Translations under genes and position numbers: made by a program | Shown here: one piece after another, positions 1 through 10,736 of the stretch | How the letters are laid out: every line of letters begins with the position of its first letter | Numbering within the stretch: position 1 is the stretch's first letter | Assembly: GCA_018287875.1 (NCBI GenBank) | Contig: JAGVVL010000002.1 | Location: forward strand, 992,001 to 1,056,000 | DNA: 64,000 bases | Reading direction: 5' to 3' | From: Nigrospora sphaerica | Taxonomy: Eukaryota; Ascomycota; Sordariomycetes; Amphisphaeriales; Apiosporaceae | The notes under the pieces: model-generated | The model's database searches: none | Seen by the model: only the letters and a program-made list of their open reading frames with translations | What the model was told of the DNA's origin: nothing

Positions 1-1027
1 ACGGCACTTGATCTCGTCTCTGCCAGTCCGCCCAAGAAAGGGCTTGGAAGAACAGGGCCGAATGAAAGGCGCTCGGCCGGGCCCACCGAGGAAACCGGAC
101 CCGTATTGTCGGGATTCGACCGTTGTGTGGCCTAAGACACAAGCGCCCTCCACGATCTCTCGCCAACCTGACAACCTGCCAAACCCGCCCGCGCAGCAGC
201 AGCAGCGCCAACCCGCAGCCCTGCCGGCCGGGCAGCCAGAGGCTCCAGACGGCCGCAGAGGCTCCAGAGCCGCCGCAGAGGGAGGCTCTGGCTCGACGCC
301 GTCGCGTGCCCGACTGGAAATTACTTGCCAAGCTAGGCCCAGCTGCAGGTCCCGTCGTCGGGATGTCCCTGCGACGCAGTCTAGGACCGCCTGCGAGCTC
401 CTGGCCGGCCGTGTCCAACGTCAAGGGCCCACCGACCGGCAGCTTCTGCTTCGTTTCATGCTGCCATCCGCGCTTTTCGGGGGCGCCCTGCCAAAAGGAA
501 CATGCAGGAATGGTCGCAACCGCGGCCATCTAAGTATGGAGGCATGCGCCGTGCCGTCCAGGCCTGCGAGGGGCGTCCTTTTACCCCCTCCTTTGCTGTC
601 GCCGTCTCTTCCCGCTGTCTTGAAGACAGCTCTCGCCTCGCTTTTTCCGTTCCTACTTTCACACGAGAATGGCGTCACTAGCGACCCGTTGAAGCTTCAT
701 CTTTGGTTCTGCTAAACTTCATATCCACGAGACCTTTTTGCGCCGTCGCCGGCGGCTTGACTGTTTGCCGTGCAGACGTCTCGAGTGGCTGTCGCCCCGA
801 TCCATTCTTGTTCTCCAGCCTTGTGCGGGCCTTGCACCCTTCTTCGACCCGGTCGTGTCGTGCTGTGTCGTTGATCTACACAATTAAGCACGGCTGTCGC
901 TCGCCGTCGACGCAACTTACATTCTTGCCCAACCCTGTGGCGACGCTTCGCTAACCCCCTCCCTGCGCCCCGAACTCGAGTCGTTGACCGTAGGCAAAAG
1001 GCTTCCCTCGTCCCAACACGGACGGCC
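1..1027. other. Intergenic / long 5' leader of the 1028 gene
   Basis: No supportable gene. The longest open frame (8-715, plus) is Arg/Pro/Gln-rich, lacks any recognisable domain and overlaps open frames on both strands, as expected for GC-rich noncoding DNA. A pyrimidine-rich stretch at about 580-720 and CT-rich DNA near 900-1020 would suit a fungal promoter or 5' untranslated leader for the gene starting at 1028. Confidence 0.6.
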
Positions 1028-4000
1028 ATGGCCAACCGCTCGCCCCAGGCGTCGCCCGCCAGCTACCATGGCAGTCTCGTTGCCTTTGAGGGCCCGTCTG
1101 ATGTTGTTTCGACACAGCTCCGCCTCCTGCCTAGCTCCTCCCAGATTCTCGTTATCCCGCCTCTCCAGCACTTCCTGAGCGACCCAGACGATGACGCGCC
1201 CTTTGACCTTGCCGCCTTGGTTCTAGGCGTACACGAGGCTTGCCACGAACGCGTGGGTGTGGCCAAGAGCTTTTTGCGGGATGCCACGCCCGACAGCAAG
1301 CGCCTCGTTTTCATGCACGGGGGGACTGCCCATGCCCAGATGCGCTGCATCACCGAGATTAGCCGTCATCTTACTGGTGGCAACATGGCTGAGGCCGAAG
1401 CCATATTCAACAATCTCGTTCGAGATGGTGTCTCAGGGCTGCGCGGAGACAGCGAGTTGACCTTACCCGCCAGCAGCAGCAATAGCCCTTCTTGTTCTTC
1501 TCCTTCTTCTTCTCGACCCTCTCAGCTTAGCAGGAACAACTCCCTTCAAGACCCCATATCCGCAGCCATGAGGGCTGCCGAGGCTCTGGATCGCGAGACA
1601 GCCTCTCTGCAGCCGAACAACGACGTCGACTTCAGCTACCACCACCGCAGCTGGAGCGTGCCCGCCCATCTCCAGGACGGCCTCGAGGGCGCCGCACCTT
1701 TTTACATCTTCGGCGCTGCCGAGAGTATCGACCGCGAGAAGCCCCTGACCACGAAGCAGGACGCCTCCTGGAATGCTGGTATGTGGGTGGACCAGGATGC
1801 CACGCCGAGGGCGCGAGCCAACCGAGACGTCCAGTTACTGAGCCCGATTGGGGGGCTGGAGCCTTTCGTCTGCACAAGCGACACTTTCCCCCTCGAATCA
1901 CCGTGCTCGGGCTCGTTTGCCAACCGACTCAGCAATCGTACTGTTGCCTTTGGGCCGTTGCTCGACAGCCCTTCGACCAGCCGCCTGCCCTCGCCGGGAT
2001 TGGACAGCCTGCTGTCTCCGACCAGCACCATCAGGCCGACCCTGGCGCGGAAGCGCGTCAAGTCCTTTGATGGCGCCTATTCGAGCCCGACACGCAGCTC
2101 GTATATGTCGCTAGGTGATCTGACTCGGCCGCGCGAGGCGCCACCGACAAGCAACAAGGCATGCAGCCCTATGCCCGCGCCTCTGGCGGCGCCCGTTCCC
2201 GCCCCACGGTACCACGCCTTCCCGGCCGTCGCTAGACCCAAGGCACGCAAGTCGCCTCCCGTCCCCCTAGACTTGACCGAGGCTGTACCCAAAGCGCGCT
2301 CGACCCTCGCCGAACGAGGCACGACGTGTGACAGCCGCCCTGTTGACGAGGGACCCTGGAGCAAGCCCATCTATGTCGACAGGGGAGTGGATGCTCACGA
2401 CATGGACGAGGTCATGAGGAAGAGGCGGCCGACGCCTAAGAGGCACTTTGAGACCGTTTTGCCTATGGCCGAGGACCTCGTAATCAACTTCAAGAATAGC
2501 ACTCCCGACGCCTTATTAGATACGGTCCTCGAGGGGTTCCGAAAAGGCGTATATCCCGTCACGTCGCCACCCCCGACGCCATTAGGTGAGGTCCGGACCG
2601 GCATTCTGGACCTGTTGTCGCCGTCTACGGCCACTCCACCCGTGGAAATGAGCGCCGCGTCGCTGGCCCCGTCCAAGCCGACGAACGACGACGAGTATGA
2701 CCCCTTCGCCGCGCACATGTATTCACGCTACCCGCCCGTGGTATCCTCTTCGCGGGCATCCAGCAAGCGCCATTCCATGCTGATCGAGCCGCCGACGCCG
2801 GCTCGCACTCCCCTCATCAAAACATCGGCCACCAAATTTCACGACCTTTGCACAACAAACCTGCGGACCGCCGTCTGTGTCCAGAACCTCCTGCGGTCGG
2901 TTCTGAAGATATACTTTTCCCCTGACGATGCTGGCTATCGCCAGTTTACCTTTCCGCTGCTGCCCGAGTCCAATGGTCTCTGGAAGCCGGTCTTCCGGGA
3001 CATTGACGAGAGTGACCCCAAGAAGGAGCGAAGACAGGTCGATCTGATCCTGGCCATCGGCGCGCAAAAGGGCGTTGCCAAGGATTTTCTTCCCAAAATC
3101 AGCGGCATCCTGGAGAAGCTCGGCACGCACGCGAACGGGGCCAAGAGAAGCGGTCGAGTCGACCTAAGGTAAGACGCTCATTTGGGCCCTCTGATACGAA
3201 CAAGTCGCTGACCCGCCGACCTCAGGTATTTCACCGTCAACGCCATGCAGTCCTTCACGTCGCAGCCGCTCGCCAAGCAAACGCAGGAGAACCCTTTCAG
3301 CAACCCGCTGCTCCTGGCCACGCTCATCATCCCGCACCTCGAGACGTATCTTGCAGCGCACTCGGAGACGCGCTTCCTGATTCTCGAGTACGCCCCCGAG
3401 CACCTGTCGACAGTGCTCGCGCTGCAGCGACTCGTGGGCGTCGACCTGCTCAAGGTGGCGGCGTTACTCAGCGGCGAGGCGGCCGAGGCCAAGGCCCCCG
3501 GATCGCCACGATCCCCTCCGCCGGTATTGCAGCGAAGCATGACGCACAGGTCAAAAAGGTCGTCGGTCAGCTCGCAGGCCAGCACGGTGCTGCTGAGCGC
3601 GACGCACCTTCGGTCACCCGACACGTCACCTTTGGCCAAGGCCAACTTCCTCCTTACGCCGTCAGCCTCGGACTCGGAGATCACGGCCTTCATCTCGGCC
3701 GTCTGGAATGTGTTGATCCATGTCTCGCCGTTTTACATTCCCGAAGGCACCCCCCGGTCGTCGACGCAGTTTAAGGCGGCGGGCCTGCAATCCTCGCGGG
3801 ACCACTCGTCCGTAGCCTCACCGTTCATCGACACGCAGCCCGAATACGCGCCGCTGACGAACGCGGCGACCATGGTCAGCCTCAACCCATCCCTGAACAT
3901 GCCGCCGACAATCGCTCCCTGGTCGCGGGCCGCCGGGCCCCCGCAGGCGCAGCAGCAGCCGTCGTCCCTCGCCGAGACCATGAAGACGCACCGCAGTACC

Positions 4001-4231
4001 AAGTCCCTGGCCAGCCACCGTATGAAACTGCAAAAGGTGCTTGGCCGCGAGGCCAGCCTCGACGTCGATCTGGCGACGGCGCGCGGCTTTCTCGACGGCG
4101 ACGACGAGTACGACGACGAGGATCTCCTCTTCGCCGCCGAGCAGCGCCTGTATATGCCCATGTATGGCCGACCCGCCGGCGTCCGCAAGGGCAACTCGCG
4201 CAAAGCCCTCAAGTGGCTAGGCCTCGCTTAG
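1028..4231 (+). CDS. Large Ser/Pro-rich fungal protein of unknown function
   Basis: Two exons, 1028-3168 and 3226-4231, joined across a 57-nt intron (GTAAGA donor, CTGAC branch point, CTCAG acceptor) that restores frame at residue 714; predicted 1048 aa. The ATG lies in a good context (ggccATGgcc). Visible parts: a compact N-terminal segment (about residues 1-140, with HGGTAHAQMRCI), a long low-complexity Ser/Pro-rich centre (about 150-590), and a second folded-looking segment at about 600-800 (FHDLCTTNLRTAV ... FLPKISGILEKLG ... NPLLLATLIIPHLE) that spans the intron. The C-terminus is basic and ends KALKWLGLA. No signal peptide or membrane span is evident. The two ordered blocks around a disordered centre suggest a scaffold or regulatory protein, but I do not recognise a characterised family. 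Gene reality is well supported by length, splice signals and continuity. Confidence 0.85.
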
Positions 4232-5421
4232 AAATGCTCGCCACTTTTACTACTCCCTCATCTCATTGCCTCTTCTCTCTTCCCCCCCTTTGCGTCTGCC
4301 TCCCTTTCCCACCTTCGCACACGCGCCCTCCGTAACGCAGAATTCTCGCGGCGGAAGAACTGTATCCATAGCATGGAGTTATTCTTCTTTCCTTCTTTGT
4401 TTCCTCCATGGTCGGGATTTCGGCGTGCCTCCTTGGGTCCACGCGCATACATTCTCAACACGCACTCGCAGACCACCACCCACCCATTGCTTTCCAGCGA
4501 GCGATTCCCCTCTTAATTCCCTGACGATGTCACGACTCTGCTATGTTAGACAAATCTTCTTAACACCGCTACTCCACGGTCGGCATGCTTCTTCGTCTTC
4601 TTCTTTTGGTTCTTCTGCTTCTTCTTCTTCTTCTTCTTCTTCTTCTTCTTCTTCTTCGTCCTCTACTACTTCTACTACTTCTTCTGCTCGTTGGCGTACC
4701 GGCAGAACTCACTCCTAGGTTAGATAAGAAAAAAAGCCGAGCCGTCTAATGCGAACTTTCAACCATATGTGCCGTTGCCTTTTTTTTCAATTCATGCGAG
4801 CCCTGTGAATATTCCCTCCTGGCTTTGCATGGAACCATGCCGAAGTGCCTGTCCCGGGCTTTTGTCGGATGCACCGTGGCCGCATCGTCATTAAGGGCCT
4901 CCTTCCGGGCGGTTTGAGGAGCGGCGGACTGCCGGCGAAGGAGGTTTTCTAGAAGTTCACGGTCGAGGCCACGACGCGCGAGATGTGGGAGAAAGCGGAG
5001 CGGACTCCGGTCACAGCAGCCCTCGAAACGAGGCGAGTCTTCTCTCTCTCGTCGTGATTCTTGACTACCATTCGAGACACTAGGTGGCGAGGCCGTTGTT
5101 CGCCTACGCATGGCTAAGTACTAATGTATATGTGATGTAGATGCGGTCTTGCCCGGCCGCCGGGAGCCCCCGCTCGTTTCCAACGCCAAAACTCCGTTCC
5201 TTTCTCTATGCGTGCCCTGCCGCCGCCGGCGGCGGTTTCTAGGTTTGGTTAACAAGCCCAAAAAAAGTTCGCTCCAGGGTATCGTGCCTTCTTCCTAAAA
5301 CAGCCGCGCCGGGCTTCGAACTCCCAACAATCGTACAGCTTCCCTCCCTCTCCCGCCCCTCCCCCCGTGCCCACCCAAAGGGAAAAAGGGGAAGGGGAGG
5401 AACGAAGCATCGTCTTCCCCA
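4232..5421. other. Convergent intergenic region
   Basis: Lies between the 3' ends of the plus gene ending at 4231 and the minus gene ending at 5422. It holds a pyrimidine-rich 3' flank (4235-4330), the CTT microsatellite at 4618-4656, and short open frames on both strands with no domain signature. I see no gene here. Confidence 0.6.
4618..4656. repeat. (CTT)n microsatellite
   Basis: Thirteen uninterrupted CTT units, flanked by imperfect CTT/TCT and ACT triplets from about 4590 to 4685. It would read as poly-Ser in one plus frame, but the frame has no other coding character. Probably 3' flanking sequence of the upstream gene. Confidence 0.9.
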
Positions 5422-7625
5422 TCACGGCCGAACCTTGACGCCCGGCGAAACAAGCGCGGTGCCGTTGCCGAAGCCCTGGCTGTAAAGGACCTTGTCCCAC
5501 CAGAAGCGGCACTCGGTCTTTTCGCGCTCCGTCATGTCCGTCATCTGGACGGGCACGCCGTAGGCGCGGCGGCCGACGATGCCCATGCGCTCGTCGTTGC
5601 CCTCGCCGAAGAGGGCGACGCGGCCCTTGGCGGCGGTGGTCCCGGGGGCGAAAGGGCTGATGAAGGGCGTCCACGTCGGGGTGTCGCCGGGGGCGTTTTC
5701 GCGGGGCGCCAGGGCGGCAGGGGCGGGGTTGGGGTCGCCAAAGGCGGCGAAACGCGTCCAATAGGCCGTCATGGCGTTGGCCGTCGCGTTGAGGCCGGCG
5801 AAGCCGCGGATGGTCTGCATGTCGTGGGCCACGATGGGGGCCTCGTCGCCGTGATCGGTGGCGCCGTAGGCCAGGGACCGGGCGGCGAAGTGGTACACGT
5901 ACGTCGGGGGCGCGGCGCCGCCGTCGTCCCGGGCCGCCGCCAGGGAGGCAAGGTGGGCCTGCTGGTAGACGGGGCAGATGTAGGCGTAGTGGGCGTAGGC
6001 GTCGTCGAGGCGCCAGAACTGCGAGCCGTAGCCGCGGGGCAGCGACGTCGTGTACATCTTGCGGCCGGCCGCGGTGGCCGGGTCGGGGTACAGGGTCGTG
6101 AGGGCGTCAAGCGACGTCTTGTTCAGGCCCGGCACGAGGAGCGACATCAGGTTGGTCACCGACGAGGCGTTGCTGGACCGCGTGGGCACGAACACGGTCC
6201 CCTCATTAGTATCGAAGCCCGTCAGCATGGGAATCCGCATGACGTGGCCGGGCTTGGACCAGGACTGGATGGGCAGGTCGGGGACCATGCCGCCCTCGCC
6301 GTCGATGGCAGGCTGGAAAGCCCACCGGAGATCGCCCCAGTACTGCTGCGCGACCGACTGCGAAGCCTGGGCCAAGGTCGCGAGGTCCAGGGCGCGAAGC
6401 TTGGGGAAGATTTCGTCCTCGGGCGTGTCGTCGGCGATGCCGCACTTGGCGAGGAATTCCTTGAACTGCGTCTCGTGCAGCTCGACCGTCGGGTTGAAGA
6501 CGGCGCGCGCAAGGGCGCCGCCCGATTCCATAATGACGCGGTGGAAAGGGGCCGGCTCCGCCGTTAGCTTGTTGGCGGGCGCGTAGGAAATCATCTGGTG
6601 GCCGACGGAGTGCGCGCCGGCGCTCAGGCCCATGAGGGTCACGTTTTCCGGGTCGCCGCCGAAATGGGCCACGTTCTGCTGCACCCACGAGAAGAGCATC
6701 TGCTGGTCCCTGAGGCCTAGGTTGAGGAGACGGGCGCGCTGCGTGACGCCGCTGGGGAGGAAGCCGAGCGCGCCCACGCGGTAGTTGAAATTGATGCCGA
6801 TGATGGGCGTCTCGGCCCAGGCCACGAAGCTTGCCATGTTCCTCTCCTTGCCGGAGCCGCCGCGGAAGCCGCCGCCGTGCACGTAGATGACGACGGGCAG
6901 CTTGGCCTTGGGCCCGCCGATCTTGGCCATGTCTCTCTCGGCCTCCTCGTCGTTGCTGTAGTGCGGCCGGTAAAGGTTCAGGTTCAGGCAGTTCTCGCTC
7001 TGCCCCGACCATGACTTCCGAGGGCCCTGCGGACAGTCATCGCCGAAATCAATGGCGCGGATCGTCGTGTTCGGGTCGCCACGGGTTATGGGCTGCGGCG
7101 GCCGGAAGCGGTTCTCGCCAGCGGCGGACTGCGCATAGGCGATGCCGCGAAACGCCTGGGTGGACCGCGGGTACCGGTCGGATTTCACCGTGATCTCGCC
7201 CACGAAGGTGCCCAGGGGCGTTTGCACGCCGACTTGGGGCTGCGACGAGGTCAGCACACGGGCGGCGTCCTGGGGGTTTCTTCACGCGGCAGGCCTACCT
7301 TGGAGAAGAGGGGGAGATGGCTTAGACGGCCAGCCTTGAACAGGCCGACGACGACGGCGACGGCGACAACGACGACCAGCGCAAGGGCGGCCAAGACGAG
7401 GCGACGGGTGCGACTCTGCGGCAGGGTCTTCTTGATGGGCCGGTAGCCGCCGTAGCGGGACCACCAGGGCAGCTTTTGGGCGGGCATTTCGGCTTGCTGG
7501 CTCAAGCTGCCCTGACTTTCGAGATCGCTACTCCGGTCGGTGGTGACGATGACGACGTCGCGCAGGGACGTCCGGCTACATGCTTTCGCCGGTTTCGTGG
7601 GCGCTTTCTCGGGGATAGAGAGCAT
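5422..7625 (-). CDS. Type-B carboxylesterase with N-terminal membrane anchor
   Basis: Two exons on the minus strand, 7625-7299 and 7239-5422, with a 59-nt intron (GTAGGC donor, CTGAC branch point, GCAG acceptor), phase 0; 714 aa. Exon 1 encodes a hydrophilic N-terminus, a basic patch (TLPQSRTRR) and one hydrophobic helix at about residues 76-96, so the predicted topology is type II with the enzyme outside or in the lumen. Exon 2 carries the alpha/beta-hydrolase of the carboxylesterase/lipase family: oxyanion motif HGGGF (about 230-234), nucleophile elbow GLSAG with Ser near 315, the acid region DTNEGTVF, and a late His in TDHGDEAP. Expected activity is hydrolysis of carboxylic esters; the substrate cannot be told from sequence. 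Using exon 2 alone would lose the anchor and the start of the catalytic fold. The start at 7625 is the first in-frame ATG of exon 1; an internal Met at residue 47 is an alternative. Confidence 0.9.
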
Positions 7626-8802
7626 CTAGCCCACCCGCTATAGGGCGGCTAGCCAAGGAGTGGATGGAGATTAGAAGGCGAAACAGAAGCACCGTTTCAA
7701 CCTGCACGGGTGGGGTCGGGAAAGCTGGGCGCCAAGAAGATGGGAAAACCAATCGAAAATGCTGTTTGGGGTAGGTAGGTTAGACGGCTTGGCGGGCGAC
7801 GGGAGCCCGCAAAGGGTTCGCTGGAAAAGTCGCTCGTTGCCGCTTTCGGGCTTCCTGGGTCGCACAACACACGGGGACGACGTGCGGGAACAAGGTCGTC
7901 GATTACTGGTCTACGGGCCAAAGGCGACAGGGCGTACGGGCGACGAGGAACAAGTGGCAGCCACAACGGAAAGAGAGGAGAGGGATGGGGGCATCACCGA
8001 CGGGGAAAGGCGTGCGTGGGTATAAGTGATTAGCATGCGGCTGCGCGTGTGTAAGAGATGTATAAATGGAACTTCAGCGCGCCGCCCGCGAGCGAGGTGG
8101 TGCCCGGGGTTATGTATGTTTCCGTGGGTGCAAACAAACGAGCAGACCACCGAAGGGCGGAAGAAACAGAGTCGGGGAATTGGCCCTTCAGCGGGAGGGG
8201 GAGCGACGTTTCGGCCCCCTCGGGCCATCATGAAAATGTAACGTGCATGTACCTCTCAGCTGCCCACTCTGGACGAGGGCGCGATGGAGGACACGAGAAT
8301 GGCAGACCGGGGGGGAGAGAGATCCACAGGGGCCAGCCCCTGGTCTCCTAGTAAAGCTAGAGAAAGCTGACAAGACAGCCGAGTGTTTAACCAGATGTAC
8401 CCTGCTTCCCGTCCCCTGCACTTCCCTGGTATGTTCTGGCTGGTCCCCCAGGCTTTGGACCGGCGAGCTGGGCGGCCAACCAACGGTGACGAGAGCGAGA
8501 GCCTCTGTTCGTGACGGTGCCACGGATGGCCTATTGTCAGCGTGTTGCAGGTTCCCCCGTCTATGGCCATGCAGATGGACTGCCCAGGTCTCGCTATCAA
8601 TGACGGGCTGACCGTCGACCCGCCGCGGTCCGGTAAACTTTCTTTCTTTGGCTTAGTTGACGTCCGGCATACACAGCCGACAACACGAGGCGACTGCTGC
8701 ACATCTCTTACTACAAAAACATGCTTTGTTACCAAGATCCTACGGCGCTAGCTACCTAAGTACAACCAGTAGCTGGAGCCCTAGATCGGCCCAAAGCAGC
8801 AG

Positions 8803-8837
<35 letters not shown>

Positions 8838-10736
8838 GCGGGGGCAATGCTTTCGGGGTGGGGACCCCTGCCGAGCCCTGCTCGCTTGCTGGGCCCCCCG
8901 AAGATCCATTCTACTGAGGGGAACGCCGGCCAGTGGTACCTGAGAGCCCTTTGCCAAGGGGCGCTCGAGGGGTCTGGACCCTCCCGAGTGCTTTGACGAA
9001 CTGGGATGCTATCTACAGCACCCTCTTTTTATCTCCCAGAACGGCGGAGGGGTTTTTGGGAACGAATCGGAGCCTCAGAGCACCCCATGCGTGGGAGGAG
9101 AAAAAAAAAAACCCACAATCTGACCCGTGGCTGAGCGAGCTGCATCTGCTCCTGACACCTGCTTTATGGTGGTGCATCGACGCGAAGAATGCCACCCATC
9201 TTTGGTGTTTTTTTTGGGCGCCCCCATCTTAGCGTCGCCGCTCGATGACTGGATGATAGCTGAATGACGGCGCCGAAGGGGGAAACCAGCCGGCTAGCAG
9301 TCGCCCGCGACCATCCATCTCGATACGCTGGAAACGAGTAGTGTGCCGCAGTGCCCGCCCATTCGGGGGACGCACGGATTCGGGCGGGCGGCGTCCGCGG
9401 GGCCATCGAATCGGCTGATCATCATCGCTCGTGGCTCTTCAACTAATAATGGCCCTCTTACCTCAATTGGCCGGGCGCCAACGCCGCCGCCGCCGCCGCC
9501 GATGCGTCCGCTCCTGCTCAAATGAGTGTGGCGTGTTGTAAGCAATCGAGGCAATCTGGTGAAACCACCACTCCACAGGAGCAATGAGAGAGGCCTAAAG
9601 AGAGAGGGAGCGAGAGAGAAAGATACGGGGAGAGTGAAAGAGAAAGGGGGTTCCGTCACGGTGAATTCAGAGGCCATTGCGATCGCGCCGTCAAGGCGAG
9701 GTGGTATTGCCCTGAAGCTTATGGAAAAGCTTGGCTTCCAGCATCCATGTCTCGTTCAGCACGGATCAAGACCCCCCAGAACCATCCACCTCGCACCACC
9801 GGCGCTTTGCGCCCCCGGAAACCCGTCCACATTGGGGATGGGAGGACCTGGGGTCTTTGCATCGTAGCGCCTAATAACCGCCAAGCGTTGGGCCCTGGAA
9901 AATGACCCAGCTGAAGGCTCCCTTCGGCCCCATCGCCACCCCTCCGGTTCCTTTGGCCCGGCCCCGAGAGAGAGCAACCAACAGATACGCTCCAGGCAGC
10001 CACATTAGGACCCGTGCCCCCAACTGCAGTACGACCACGTGATGGCGTGTGTCCCCGTCGCCCGGCGGGATGACGGGCAGTGTTTCCAGCGGCACAGCAT
10101 CGTCGTCGTTTCGACGTGGCCGCTACGTCGAGTTGCACGGACGATGGAACGTGCCAGAGGCCACGAATAGCCCATTCATTCTTCGACGTGTCGCCCTGTG
10201 TAAGTAGACACCACTCAGTAGAAATTGATGATGGCCGCACGAAGAAACTGCGGGTCGCCCCAGATAGAATGGACCGATGGAGTCGCGGCAGTCTCAAACG
10301 CCGCCAACGCGCACACGGGGCATAACAAGGAGGGTACCGGCCAAGAAGTAGGTAACTAAGTGAGTTATCAATGTGTACAGTGAATCGTAGAACCGGCTGC
10401 CCCCATCCCGAGCGGGCCAAACTTGCGAACCCGAGCCGCGCCACGAACCACGGAGCAGAACGCCCTCCCGAAAAAAACAAGTCGAAAGCATGCTCTATGA
10501 CGATACCTGGCCAGTCCAGGCGCCCGTGTTACATGTATTTTACACCCCTGTGGAAACGCCAGTGAGCCCCCGGCCCCGGTACCATGGTGTAAATGCAAAT
10601 GCCGTAGCGGTACCCTCCACTCGCGGCTCCCGTTTCCGTTCCGCGACCTTTGGCCGCGCCGCCGTCCCGCCTAGCTCCAGAATCGCCGGCAGCGTGGCAA
10701 GCCGTTTCGCCGTCCCCCGGCCCGTCGCCACATTGC
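7626..10736. other. Long intergenic region, no gene seen
   Basis: About 3.1 kb between two minus-strand genes. Contents noted: upstream DNA of the carboxylesterase, the AGC microsatellite at 8795-8839, a short (CGC)n run at 9482-9500, and a purine-rich GAGA stretch at about 9586-9645. Several open frames of 60-250 codons overlap each other on opposite strands and lack domains, good starts or splice signals. The largest (9719-10480, minus) is Arg/Gly-rich and looks fortuitous. Confidence 0.55.
8795..8839. repeat. (AGC)n microsatellite
   Basis: Fifteen triplets, mostly AGC with two AGT interruptions, in noncoding DNA. CAG/CTG-type repeats can form hairpins and are length-variable, so this is a candidate polymorphic marker. 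Confidence 0.9.

Noticed and set aside
8..715. Plus frame of 235 codons at the left edge
   Set aside because: Low-complexity Pro/Arg/Gln content, no domain and competing frames on both strands; better explained as the leader or promoter of the next gene.
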